Shown: positions 52,201-63,579, numbered from the stretch's first letter. The stretch is DNA of 64,000 nt from Boswellia sacra (GCA_013180625.2 SNVD02011145.1:372001-436000); one strand, 5' to 3'. Made by a program: numbers and translations. Notes: generated by a model from the sequence alone, not told the origin.

Positions 52201-55200
52201 CTCAGGGAACTGCTGCTTAAGCAAGTTAAACTGCTACCAAGTGGCTTCAAATTCCGGAAGGCCTTTCCATTTGACAAGTACTTCCGTAACTAACCCAGAT
52301 TCTTCTGTCCTTTGGCGTACATCCAACACCTTCTCCGGTTCAGCGACTAACTCCATGGTAGAACTAATCTGGGAAGGCAGTAAAGGTGAGGCTGGAGTGT
52401 TTCCTATTAGTTTTTTTAGTTGGGACACATGAAAGACCGGATGCACAGCAGAACCAGCCTGTAATTTTAATCTGTAAGCCACCGGTCCAACTTTGTTTTC
52501 CACTGGAAAAGGTCTATAATATCTAGGACTCAACTTTTCATTTCTCCTGCGAGCCAAAGATTGCTGCCTGTAGGGTTGAAGTCAGAGATAGACCAGATCC
52601 CCTTCTTGGAATTGTACCTCACGACGTCTCTTATCTGCTAACAGTTTCATTCTTTCTTGGGCTGTCAACAGATTCTGTTTTAGTTCATCAATTATAGCAT
52701 CCCTTTCCTGAAGTAACTGGTCAACCATTGAAACATTAGTAGAGTTCTGACCATAACGAACCAGTGGGGGGGATCTCGTCCATACAGAATCTTGAAAGGT
52801 GAGGTCTTGGCTGAAGCGTGGTAAGTGGTATTGTACCACTATTCCGCCCAAGGAAGCCATTGTGCCCACTATTTGGGCTTGCCACCAACCAAACACTGCA
52901 AATAAGTCTCGAGACAGCGGTTCACCACTTCCGATTGACCATTGGTTTGCGGGTGGTAGGCTGTACTACGTTTCAGTTGAGTGCCTTGCATTTTGAATAA
53001 TTCAGTCCAAAATAAACTGAGGAAAACACGGTCCCTATCAGTGATGATGGAGCATGGAATCCCATGGAGCCTAACCACTTCCTTAACAAAAACTGCCGCC
53101 ACCACTTGAGCATTAAAAGGATGTTTAAGGGGCAGAAAATGGGCGTATTTACTCAACCTATCAACCACTACTAGGATAGCATCATATCCTTTAGATTTAG
53201 GCAACCCTTCAATGAAATCCATAGAAATATCTTCCCAAACTTGACTAGGAATGGGTAGGGGCTGAAGTAATCCGGCTGGTGACAGCGCTAAGTATTTGTT
53301 TTGCTGGCAGATGGCACAAGATTCTACATAGGCTTTAATTTCCTTCTTCATTCCCGGCCAGAATAATTCGTTAGAAATTCGTTGAGTGGTCCTAAGCAAT
53401 CCGGAGTGACCTCCAATCGGGCTATCACGGAATTCCTTCAACAGCTTAGGAATCAGTTTAGATTTTCTGGTTAGGACTATTCTGCCCTTATATAAAAGCT
53501 TCCCTTGAACCACTGCATATCCCTCTAGACTAGCATTTCCTGCTGCAATGTCATCCTTCAACTTCTTCAACTCAACATCATCTTCTAATTCCTTTCCCAA
53601 TACTTCATAATCAAAAGAAGGAGAAATAGATAGAGCAGTGAAATCCAGATGTCTGGATAAGGCATCTGCTGCCTTGTTCTCCAAACCAGGTTTGTATTGA
53701 ATTTCAAAATCAAACCCCATTAATTTGGCTAGCAATTTTTGATGCTCCCCACTTATTAACCTTTGCTCCAGGAGATATTTCAAGCTTCTCTGGTCAGTTC
53801 TAACCACAAATTTCCTGCCCAGAAGGTAAGATCACCATTTTTTAACCGCCATAACTATGGCAATCAGCTCCCTCTCATAAACTGACTTTAGCCTTTGGGT
53901 TTGAGGAAGTATATGGCTGTACTAAGCCACTGGTCTGCTTCCCTGCATTAACACAGCACCAATTCCCATTCCAGAAGCATCAGTATCAATAATGAAAGGT
54001 TGAGAGAAATCGGGTAATGCCAAAACTGGTACCGTAGTCATGGCTGTTTTTAATCTATTGAAGGCTTCAGTAGCTTTATTATCCCAATTGAAAGCATCCT
54101 TCTTAAGCTGTTCAGTTAGTGGAAAGGCCAACATACCATAACCAGCAACAAATTTTCTGTAGTATCCTGTCAATCCAAGAAATCCTCTTAATTCCCTCAA
54201 ATTCTTTGGAACAGGCCACTGCATTATGGCTGCAATCTTAGAACTGTCCACAGCTACTCCCTCAGCTGAAATGATGTGCCCCAAAAAACTCTAAGCTGTC
54301 TTGAGCAAATAGACACTTCTTCCTATTAGCATACAATTGTTGATTCAGGAGTGTTTTCAACACAATTGTCAGATGCTGTAAATGTTCTTCCAAATTCCCA
54401 CTATACACTAAGATATCATCAAAGAAGACGAGAACAAATCACCTTAAATATTTTCTAAATATTTCATTCATCAAAGCCTGAAAAGTTGAGGGGGCATTAG
54501 TGAGGCCGAAAGGCATTACCAGGAATTCATTGTGTCCATCATGTGTCCTGAAAGCAGTTTTGTGTACATCCTCAGACCTGACTCGTATTTGATGATAACC
54601 CGACTTGAGATCCAACTTGGAGAAAATACAAGCACCATGTAATTCATCCAAGAGTTCATCAATTATTGGAATTGGGTATTTATTTGGAACCGTGGCCTGA
54701 TTTAGAGCTCGATAATCTACACAAAACCGCCAACTGCCGTCTTTCTTCTTCACCAATAAGACTGGGCTGGAAAAAGGGCTGCTGCTTTCCCTAATTATAC
54801 CAACAGCCAACATCTCACAGACCAGCTTCTCTATCTCTTCCTTTTGAATTTGCGGTTACCGATAGGGATAGGGTCGCACATTAATGGGTTTGCCTTCATC
54901 CTTAAGAGTTATAGCATGTTCTCTACCCCTTGCAGGGGGTAATCCTGGTGGCATTGTGAACACTTCTTGGAACTCTAGGAGGATATCTTCCACTGTCTTA
55001 GGCATTGTACCCCTAGTGGAATTTGGTACCAAGGAAAGAGTGCTCAATTCTAACAATACTCCCTGTCCACCTGCATGCACTGCCTTCATAAGACTCTTTA
55101 ATTTCACTTGGGTCCTACATAGACTAGGATTCCCCTGGAGTATAACTGCAGCTCCATTTACTCTGAATTCCATGGTCAACTCCTTACAATTAAATTTAAT

Positions 55201-58200
55201 TTCTCCCAAGGTTTGAAGCCACATCATTCCCAGTACCACATCCGATCCCCCCAATTCCAGAGGAAGAAATTCTTCTCTCACCTCCACCCCTTGTATAGAC
55301 AGAATCACCCCTTTACACACACCAGCCCCCTTCACTGGATCACCAGTGCGTAGCAATACTCCATACTTCTCTGTATTATCTACCATTAAACCCAATTTCT
55401 TAGCCAAGGCTTGTGAAATGAAGTTGTGAGTAGCTCCAAGATCAATAAGGACAATCACCTCTTCACCTCCAATCATTCCTTGTAATTTAATGGTTTTGGG
55501 AGAAGTCAATCCAACAACAGAATTCATAGAGAGTTCCACCACTCCCTGGTCACCTACAATTTTCTCACTGTCTTCCATTTCATGGTTGTCTTCCCTGTCT
55601 GGCGGAATTTCCTCTTCTTCTTGAACCACCAGAACCTGCAACTCTCTAAATTTGCATCTGTGTCCCGGCGAGAATTTCTCATCACACCTATAACAGAGTC
55701 CCTTTTCTCTCTTCCTCTGCAGTTCTGTATCAGTTAATCTTCTTAGATTACGCTCCTGGATGGGATTTGAATAGTTTCGAACAGTAGGGATCATTGGATT
55801 TGCAGGGCCTTGAGTTTTTATGTGTTGAACTGGATTCATTGATCCTCCTCGTTCAGAACTGGAATTGGTTCCGGATTTAGTGTGTTTCAGGGCCAAATTC
55901 CTGTCTTCCACCCTTTGGGCCACTTCCATTATTCAGCCCAGCCCACTTGGCTGCAAAAGCCTTACCTCAGCCCTCACCTCCGGCTTCAGCCCGTTGATAA
56001 AGGTGCCTTCCAGGATCTCCTCCGGTGTGTTCTGGAGAGACGCCGCCATCGCCTCAAATTGCCGGCGAAACTCCCTCAGCGATCCCACCTGCTTCAACGC
56101 TAGGAACTGTTCAAAGTTGGTGCCCTCTTGCGTCGATCGAAATCGGTTCAGTAGGAGCGCTTTCATTTCCAACCAGCTACGAATCGGACGACGACGATCC
56201 TCCCACTGGAACCAAGGCAGCGCCTCCCCGTCGAAGCATACCGCGGCGGCTTTGATTCTTTTCGCCTCCGACAGTCTGTTCAGAGAGAAGTATCGTTCAG
56301 CTTTGAAGGTCCATCCGTCCGGGTCGCGGCCATCGAACACCGGCATCTGTAGCCGGCGAGGCCATACCTCACTTCGTCGATCAAGGCTCCGATGGCCTTC
56401 GCCTCCCTCGCGTCCACCGTGGGTGCTTCTGTTCGAGTTATCTTGAGTATGGGTGCTGGTATTTGACAACTCCCCTGGTTTTGGCGCGCCACGATCCAGC
56501 TTCTCCAAAATCATAGCGACATTCTTCTCCAAAGTCGGAAGCCTTTAAAGGTCCGATTTGATTGAATCCATCTCCCTCTTAAGCTCCTCCTGCACCAACT
56601 CCATTTTTTCCTCTACCGAATCCAGCCTAGATGTGGCTGTGCTTTTTCAGGCCATTCCAGGTGCTTGTTTCAACCCCGCTCTGATACCAGAAAATGATAG
56701 TTCCCTGATCACCTCACACACTTCTTTTGATTGGATAGCTAGTTTGGAAGATTTGTTTGTGAATTATTCTGGAATTTATGCTATGGAAATTATATGATTA
56801 GGAGAAAATTTGTTCTTAGATTGATAGGAGGCAGGATATTCAAGAGTCCTGCCAGCTCTCCTTAGAGATAGAATCTCTACAAAATTCACACACAATTCAC
56901 TGCCTTTTTTTCCCCCTCTCAGCCCTCCCCTAAATCCTCTAACTAACTTGCACAATTCCCTGAGAAAATAACTAACTCTCCTACCCAGCTCCAGCTCATA
57001 ACAGAAAAATAAACATTTCTTCCAACTCTACCCTCCTCTCTTCTTATTCTGATGGCGTCTAACATAAGTAAACCTGATTGGAGGTCTATCAGGTCTCATA
57101 CCAAGAATCTTCGGTTGTACGTCTTTTGTCCATGTTCATAGCCAAAATAGAGGGAAACTAGACCGTAGAGCAATCAAATAGGTGTTTCTTGGCTACTCAT
57201 CTACACAAAAAGTGTAGAAGTGTTACCATCGTCCTTCTAGAAAAACTTATATCTCTCCAGTTGTCACTTTCACTGAAAATAAACCATACTTCACTCAGTC
57301 TTATCTTCAGGGGGAGATTTTACCTATAGAAGATAAAGATTGTTCCTTTGTACCTCATCTTGATCTACCCTCGGTTCTATCTTCATTAGTCCCATCTCTA
57401 TCTTCTTCTACTCATGAGCAGAATGATCCACATTTCATTCCAAAATCTGAATCTGTCTCAGAACCAGTCCCTGAATTTGAATATGTAGAACATGTGTCAA
57501 CTCCAGCCTCCGTTCCAAATCCTGTTCGTATTTATGACTCTATGAGATTTCCTTAAGTGTACTCAAAAAAAAATTTTGTTCCTGACCTGATACAAGTTCA
57601 AAAGGACGTCCCAAGCCCTGTTACTGAACAAATGGTAAGTTCTGACCTACCTTTGCAGACACAATCTGTTGAGAGAGAAAAAAGGGATCTAGATCTTCCT
57701 ATTGCAGTTAGAAAAGGTACTAGAGAATGCACAAATCGACCTTTATACCCATTATCCCATTGTGTGTCCCTTAAAAGATTGTCTCCTAACCATAGAAATT
57801 TCATTATGAGTCTGACTACTATCTCTGTTCCAAACACGTTATCTAAGGCATTATCCAAAAAGGAGTGGATGGATGCTATGAGAGAAGAAATGAATGCTTT
57901 GGAAAAAAAATAAGACATGGGAGATTGTTGATAAGCCAAAAGAAAAGAAGCTAGTGGGTTGCAAAATGGGTTTTCACTTTGAAATACAAGACTGATGGTT
58001 CTCTTGAAAGATATGAGGCCAGATTTGTTGCTAAGGGTTATACCTAGAAATACGAAATTGATTATAATGAGACTTTTGCTCCTGTGGCCAAAAATGAATA
58101 CGGTAAGAATTTTGTTATCTCTGGCAGTTCATTTCAATTGGCAACTTCAACAGTATGATGTGAAGAATGCCTTCCTACATGGTGACCTAGAAGAGGAAAT

Positions 58201-61200
58201 TTACATGAGCATTCTACCAGGTTTTGAGGGAGAGGAGACAACTAATAAGGCTTGTCAGTTGAAAAAGGCTCTATAGGGGCTGAAACAATCGCTTAGAGCT
58301 TGGTTTGGGAGGTTTGCTAGAGTAATGAAAGCAACGGGTTATAAGCAAAGCCAATGAGATCATGCTTTTTTTATCAAGCATTCGGCCTCAGGGGGAGTGA
58401 CATTTCTTTTGGTTTATGTTGACTATATTATTGTTACACGAAACAATGAGAAAGAGAAGCAAAACCTTAAACAATGTTTGATCAAAGAGTTTGAAATTAA
58501 GGAACTTGGAAGACCGAAGTATTTCCTTGGAATTGAAGTCTCATACTCAGGACATGGAATTTTTATTTCATAGCAAAAATATGTGACGAATCTCTTAAAA
58601 GAAATGGGAAAGCTTGGTCGCAAACCAGTAGCTACACCAATTGAGCCAAACCAGAAATTGGGGGAAGTAAAGAAAAACCAGCTGTTGATAAAGCTACATT
58701 TTAGAGATTGGTAGGAAGACTTATCTATCTTGCCCATACATGTCCTGATATAGCGTGCTCAGTTAGCATCATTAGTCAATTTATGCATGATCTAAGGGAA
58801 ATTTATCTTCAAGCTGCCTACCGTGTATTACACTATTTGAAAGGTAGTCTAGGAAAAGGAATTGTATTAAAAAAGAATGATAAACTTGCACTAGAAGCCT
58901 ACGTCGATGCAGATTATGTAGGTTCACCAGTGGATAGGAGATCAATGTCCGGCTATTGCACGTGTTGTGGTGGGAATTTGGTAACATGGAGGAGTAAAAA
59001 ACAGAATGTGGTGGCAAGGTCTAGCGTTGAATAAGAATTCAGAGCAATGGTTCAAGGAATATGTGAATTGTTGTGGTTGAAAATCATTTTGGATGGTTTG
59101 AGAATCAAGTGGGAAGGACCTATGAACTGTGATAATAAATCAGCAATAAACATTGCCCATAATCCAGTACAACATGACAGAACGAAACATATCGAGATGG
59201 ATCGACACTTCATCAAGGAAAAGCTGGAGGGAAGTTTGATTTGCATGCCCTATGTGTTCTCAAGGAGTCAACTAGCAGATGTTTTGACAAGGGACTCAAC
59301 AGTGCTATTTTTCAGGGAATTATTTTCACGCAGGGAATGGAAGATATCTATTCTCTAGCTTGAGGGAGGGTATTGAATTGTACAGTTATTGAAACTGATC
59401 TGTTAGGGAATAAATCAAGGCAATCTATTAGGGAATAAATCAAGGGATTCCTTTAATCCAGGGATTTAATCAACAGATTCCTTTAATCAAGGGATTTGTA
59501 GTGTTTAATCTTTTCTTATTTGTTTTAATTAGTTTCCTGATTTAGGTTGATTTGTTCCCTTTTTTTCTCTCCTAGCATTGTATATATTACTGTATATCAA
59601 TTCTTCTAGATCAATTGAAATATTCATTCTCATTTTTGTCAAGATGACATTTACATAATGAATTTTCTTATAAAATACTGATCTGTTTCAAGTTTTAGAA
59701 AATTTGTCACAAATCTTTCTCCACAAAAGAGAGGTATTTTAATTTTTACAAATGAGACAACTTTACCATAATTAGGCCAAAATTTAGGGAATTGAAAAAA
59801 ATATAAACAAGATTAGGTGTGCATGGCCTTGGATTTGAGACTTCATTTATTGGAGAAAAACTTTAAACTGCTGTTTCTAAGCTCAACATTTTGTGGGTGC
59901 ATTTGAGATTTACTATTTACAAAAAGTGCTATAGTTTTGATTGTTGACCCAGGTATGGCAACCCAAGAGGGGGGGTGAATTGGGTTTTTATTTTTAAAAA
60001 GGGATTTTTAAAACTTTTCTTGAAAGATCAAAATTAATTCACTCTTTTTTTGAGAATAAAGGTGAAGAAGATGAAATTAGAAGTTATCAAAGATGCAATC
60101 AAGAGAATATTAATAATGAACAATCACAAGTGCAAGTAAATATAAAGAGGATAGGGATAGCGAGAGTGCAAACTCAATTTACGTGGTTCTGTAAATCTTG
60201 CCTACGTCCACGAGCCCCTAGCTCCTCCACAAGCTAGGGTTTCCACTAATTACAACTTGCTTGATGAACAGCCTCACCAAGACTTTCCTTCAACCCTTGA
60301 TAACACCACACTAAGAGTTCTTCTTGATGAACAACCTCACAAAGGTTTCTTCCTTCAACCTTTGATAACACCGCACCAAGAGTTCTTCTTGATAAATAAC
60401 CTCATCAAGGCTTCTTCCTTCAATCCTTGATAACACCGCACCAAGAGTTCTTCTTGATAAACAACCTCACCAAGGCTTCTTTCTTCAACCCTTGATAACA
60501 CCACACCAGGAGTTCTTCTTGATGAACAACCTCACCAAGACTTTTTTCTTCAACCCTTGGTAACACCACACCAAGAGTTCTTCTTGATGAACAACCTCAC
60601 CAAGGCTTCTTCGTTCAATTCTTGATAATACCGCACCAAGAGTTCTCTCAAGGATAACTATTATCCTTTACAAAAAGATCTCACTCTCACCACAATATAA
60701 GAACAAAGATAATTGTTTACAATAAAATACAACTCTCCTCATAGAGTAGATAAAGAATATAAAAGCTCTTTAAACTTGATATTTCTCTTATTTGTGGCTT
60801 TATGGATGCTTATTGAATGCATGGGAGAAGGGTTCCTTTTGTAGGCAAATGAGATGAACTTAATCAAGTGAAGACACCAACTCCAAATTTTCTGCTCACC
60901 ATAAAAAACGTAATATTGTCTGCTATTTTTGTCAATGTTCCATTTGAAATTTGAAAATCTGCAAAACATAAAAGATCTGCATAATTGAATAAGCTTTCCA
61001 ATGCATCAAGAATCAAATCATTTGAATATATCTATCTCAAGATATGGATAAAAGACCATTCGATGCTCATGTTAGCTGATTTTTCTTCCTTGTGTCAGTC
61101 TACCGACTTAAATGATGATTCTGTCAGCCTTCCGTTTGAAATTTGAATTTCTTCAAAACATAAAAGATCTGTATATTTGAATAAACTTTCCAAAACATCA

Positions 61201-63579
61201 AGAATCAAGTTATTTGGATATCTCTAGCTCAAGATATGGACAAAAGACCATTCGGTGCTCATGTGAGTTGATTTTTCTTTCTTGTGTCAGTCCACCAACT
61301 TGCATGTCAATTATGTCTACCTTTCCTTTCATTTGAAATTTGAATTTCTTCAAAACATATGAAATGTGCTTCATTAAATCATCTTTCCAATGCTGCAAGA
61401 ATCAAGTCATTTGAATATCTCTAGCTCAAGATATGTCTAAAATAGTATTCAGTGCTCATGTCAGCTGCTTCTATTTGTCTTTTAACTCGCATGATGATTT
61501 TGACAACCTTGTACTTGAAATTTGAATTTCTTTAAAACATATAAAATGTTATAAATTGAGCAAGCTTTCCAAAGGCTAGGGGTGGACGAACACGACTTGA
61601 CACGACACGGGTTTAAGCGGGTTTGGGTTTTGGCATATTCGTGTTCGTGTCGAAGATGTCAACCCGTTTAATAATCGTGTCGTGTTCGGGTTGAGAGTCT
61701 TCAACACGCGAACACGATTATGACACGACATGATTATGACACGAACACAATTATGACACGAGTAACACGAATAACACGAATAAATATTATACACGATTGA
61801 CACGATAACACGATTAACACGAATATTGATACGAACACGATTATGACACGAGTAACACGAATAACACGAATACATATTATATACGATTGACACGATAACA
61901 TGATTAATACGAATATTGACACGATTACATATTAAATTTAAAAATACTAAATTTTTTAGACATTTTAGAAATAGAATAAAAACCTAATAAATTTTAAAAC
62001 TTGGGATATTTTTGTCATTTAACAAAAGTTGGAAACCTAATTCTGTAACGTGTCATAATCGTGTTAACGGGTCATAATCGTGTTAACGTGTCATAATCGT
62101 GTCAATCGGGTCGTGTCAATAATGTAAACGTGTCTTAATCGTGTTAGACGGGTCGTGTTCGTGTCTAACACGATTACGACCCGTTTATTATTCGTGTTAG
62201 CGTGCCGTGTCGTGTTACCCGTTTAATAATCGTGTTGTATTCGTGTTGGGTCAATCTTTATAGTGTCACAGCTTGACACGACACGAACACGACCTGCGAA
62301 CACGAATTGCCACCCCTACCAAAGGCTTAAGAATCACGTCATTTGGACATTTACAGAGAAATATATGACCAATTGATTGAACATTGCTCATGTGTCACAT
62401 TCTTTGAGTCAAATCTTGTTCTTCAATTTTAGTGCCTTTAACATGTAGTCTTCTCCTTAGCTTCAACACTTCATTTTAATAAGCTTCTTCTTGATTTTAC
62501 AATTATTTCAATGATCTTATTCTTGCACATAAATAAACATATTAGTAATACTTCAATGAATCAATGTATATTGTTATCATAAAAATTATCATGTAGCCTT
62601 AGGGCTAACATTGATATGATATAATAATAGTAGTGCATCATTTCTCTCGGTTTTATCCGTTTTCTAATTGCACTGTCATCTGTATTACTTAACCGAATGT
62701 GCAAATTGAAGGTATTTTGGAGGCATAAAACTGGGTACTGGGGGACTTGTTAGGGCTTACGGTGGGGTGGCATCAGAATGCTTGAGGAATGCACCTACTA
62801 TTCTTGTGAAATCTAAGGTGATTAACTTCTTTGTTTGGACTTATTTTGATGGTAAAAAATAATTATATATGTCATATTTAAGGGTACTTTTTTTGATTAA
62901 TATATGTCTTCTTGATTTTTATTGTTGGAAGTTTTGATTTAATTTTTTAGGTTCCAATGGGTGTGGAGGTTCCCTTTGAGCTTTTAGGAGTTCTATACCA
63001 TCAGGTGAACACTCAATTTGTACTAATGCGTGGGACGACACTTGTTTTTCTTACGTGTAGTTTGCATACTTAATGCACACTTGCTTTCAAAAAGGAGTTA
63101 CAGTTTATCCATAGATGCAAGCCTCCATCAATTGGAAGCCTGTCATGTTACGGTTTAATTGCATGCTTTAATTGTTTTTCTTGTTTTCTGTATCCCATTT
63201 ACTGCACTTACTTTCCAAGTTATTTTCTCATGTGATGATAAGTACTTCAGAACTTAAAATGTTATCCAACCTTCATGGAGACAACTATAATTATGGCCAA
63301 ATTGTGTGATAATCTAATTGTTTCCATCTGTGGTTTTTCTGAGCTCTAGAAATGGGGGCCTCGTGTCTTTCTTCTTGTAATCTCAACATTTAATGTTACT
63401 CTCATCTTTGATGTTCTCAGCTACAATCACTTCAAGTTGAGGACATTAAGCAGGATTATGATACTGGTAAAGACGGTATGACCATGGTTACATTCAAAGT
63501 TGATTTTGATCGGGTTGAGAATTTAGAGGATGCTATCAAAGCCAATTGCAGCCGAGATATGGTGTTCTATAAACACTGA
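49219..63579 (+). CDS. IMPACT/YigZ-family protein, probably plastid-targeted
   Basis: Five exons join in phase: 49219-49536, 49630-49745, 62712-62817, 62951-63004 and 63421-63579, giving about 250 aa. Residues 1-~45 are rich in Ser, Thr and His with few acids, like a chloroplast or mitochondrial transit peptide. The UPF0029 domain follows: KKSKFIA, then [10 protein letters not shown] with [12 protein letters not shown], and the signature [17 protein letters not shown] at residues 145-161. The last ~70 residues match the DUF1949-type C-terminal domain found in bacterial YigZ. The Arg codon at residue 145 is split across intron 2, and the signature resumes in phase 13 kb away, so the gene appears intact. 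The family has been linked to translation control in eukaryotes (IMPACT); the role of the organellar plant type is not known to me. An alternative start at 49093 would add 42 residues. Confidence 0.88.
49800..51290. mobile_element. Unclassified repeat-like sequence, possible LTR relic
   Basis: GC content is higher than typical intron sequence and there is no long frame. A stretch near 49815-49940 (AAAATACGGCGGTGGGGATC, then CACTGGCCTAGCC) resembles the leader or LTR style of plant TRIM/LARD elements. No matching second LTR or target duplication is seen, so the class is uncertain. Confidence 0.35.
51290..51772 (+). mobile_element. Old Copia remnant, left part (integrase)
   Basis: The + strand encodes the integrase core of a Copia element: LIDDCTR with the first Asp, FRSDNARDY with the second Asp, then TPQQNGVVE in a shifted frame and [17 protein letters not shown]. 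Stops and frameshifts interrupt it. Gag, protease and the 5' LTR are missing, so the element is truncated on the left. It continues at 57092 after the Gypsy insertion. Confidence 0.85.
51773..52159 (-). repeat. 3' LTR of the Gypsy element
   Basis: 387 bases, differing from the 5' LTR at about 12 positions plus three small indels, including a 7-base insertion near the end of the other copy. The terminal base pair reads CTATTA here against CTATCA in the other LTR. It is followed inward by a purine-rich tract on - (52160-52172, containing GGGCAGGGGGTAT). Confidence 0.9.
52234..53807 (-). pseudogene. Gypsy RNase H end, integrase and chromodomain remnant
   Basis: Segment 53807-52869 starts in the RNase H C-terminus (ADALSRH), then has the integrase zinc region ([19 protein letters not shown]) and the DDE core: Asp in [10 protein letters not shown], Asp in IITDRDRVF, Glu in NGQSEVVNR. 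Segments 52896-52582 and 52557-52234 continue in other frames to [11 protein letters not shown] and [15 protein letters not shown], a chromodomain-like end that marks chromoviruses. Frame breaks near 52880 and 52570 inactivate it. Confidence 0.88.
53922..54813 (-). pseudogene. Gypsy reverse transcriptase and RNase H, broken
   Basis: Segment 54813-54439 covers the reverse transcriptase fingers and palm ([42 protein letters not shown]). A TGA stop follows at the point just before the catalytic FFDD box (about 54433-54405), which itself is intact. Segment 54284-53922 carries the linker ([13 protein letters not shown]) and the RNase H start ([16 protein letters not shown]). Confidence 0.9.
54856..55929 (-). 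pseudogene. Gypsy gag end and protease with altered active site
   Basis: 357 open codons include a zinc knuckle-like [15 protein letters not shown] (about 55695-55650) and an aspartic protease whose active site reads [12 protein letters not shown]. Plant elements normally have Ser or Thr where this copy has Leu (DLG at about 55443-55435), which should abolish activity. Confidence 0.85.
55933..56532 (-). pseudogene. Gypsy gag N-terminal part
   Basis: 199 open codons with the retrotransposon gag block ([55 protein letters not shown]). A single stop separates it from the next segment at 55929. GC content is clearly higher than in the surrounding intron. Confidence 0.87.
56678..56689 (-). promoter_or_regulatory. 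Primer-binding site (initiator Met tRNA) of the Gypsy element
   Basis: On - the sequence TGGTATCAGAGC lies a few bases inside the 5' LTR, the same primer type as the Copia element at 32-40 kb. Confidence 0.88.
56695..57091 (-). repeat. 5' LTR of the Gypsy element
   Basis: 397 bases, TGATAG to CTATCA, matching the LTR at 51773-52159. It contains a 7-base insertion (GGCGTCT) relative to the other copy near 57054-57060. Confidence 0.9.
57092..59640 (+). mobile_element. Old Copia remnant, right part (RT, RNase H, 3' LTR)
   Basis: Continuation of 51290-51772. It resumes with [16 protein letters not shown], then encodes the reverse transcriptase ([18 protein letters not shown], recalling the Ale lineage) and RNase H ([34 protein letters not shown]). 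At least five in-frame stops are present, several at positions where Gln CAG is expected and TAG is found. The catalytic YVDD reads YVDY, so it is dead. A purine tract (GAGGGAGGG at 59362-59370) precedes a probable 3' LTR from 59371 to about 59640, which starts TATTG rather than TGTTG. Confidence 0.88.
60260..60647 (+). repeat. Six-copy 65-bp tandem array inside the solo LTR
   Basis: The word CTTGATGAACAACCTCACC, with small variants, begins units at 60260, 60323, 60388, 60453, 60518 and 60583. Each unit continues through TTCAACCCTTGATAACACC and AAGAGTTCTT. The related LTRs at 32.5 and 39.2 kb have only about one and a half units. Confidence 0.9.
61577..62318. mobile_element. Non-autonomous hAT-like element, copy 2
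   Basis: 742 bases, starting TAGGGGTGG and ending CCACCCCTA, flanked by a perfect 8-bp duplication CCAAAGGC (61569-61576 and 62319-62326). The empty site is visible in the LTRs at 33.55 and 40.2 kb, where CCAAAGGC occurs once and the LTR sequence runs on without a break. The interior has ACACGA/TCGTGT words, a 90-bp tandem repeat (units at 61751 and 61841) and two arms that are largely complementary. No transposase. Confidence 0.93.

Larger units (their letters stand above)
51773..57091 (-). mobile_element. Gypsy (chromovirus-like) retrotransposon nested in the Copia remnant
   Basis: A 5.3-kb element has ~390-base LTRs, starts TGATAG and ends CTATCA, and is flanked by the 4-base duplication GGTC (51769-51772 and 57092-57095). 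Removing it plus one GGTC restores the Copia reading order across the junction, which confirms the ends. In sense orientation (-) the order is gag, protease, reverse transcriptase, RNase H, integrase, chromodomain-like end, as in Ty3/Gypsy. Several stops and frame breaks make it inactive. LTR divergence is about 3 percent by hand count, older than the 32-40 kb Copia element. Confidence 0.93.
59942..62610 (-). mobile_element. Solo LTR of the 32-40 kb Copia family, split by a hAT-like element
   Basis: The segment starts TGTTGACCCAGGTATGGC and ends GCCTTAGGGCTAACA, the same ends as the LTRs at 32196 and 38848. It is flanked by a perfect 5-bp target duplication TTGAT (59937-59941 and 62611-62615). 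No internal region or second LTR is present, so it arose by LTR-LTR recombination. Without the 742-base insertion it is about 1.92 kb, longer than its relatives because of an expanded 65-bp repeat. It is clearly more diverged than the two LTRs of the complete element. Confidence 0.93.
49746..62711 (+). other. Giant 13-kb intron of the IMPACT-like gene
   Basis: The donor AG|GTGATC at 49746 and acceptor TTGAAG|G before 62712 give a 12,966-base intron, while the other introns of this gene are 93, 133 and 416 bases. Nearly all of the excess is retroelements: an old LTR-like relic, a Copia remnant split by a Gypsy element, and a solo LTR split by a hAT-like element. Confidence 0.88.

Noticed and set aside
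60260..60647. Regular 65-bp repeats that could be mistaken for a CRISPR array
   Set aside because: Units are directly tandem with no unique spacers, lie inside a plant LTR, and the genome is eukaryotic.
61576..61922. Long open frames on - through the ACACGA-rich repeats (also at 40477-41009)
   Set aside because: They arise from the low-complexity repeat of the hAT-like elements, occur in two overlapping frames at once, and encode only Tyr/Cys/Ser/Val-rich repeats.
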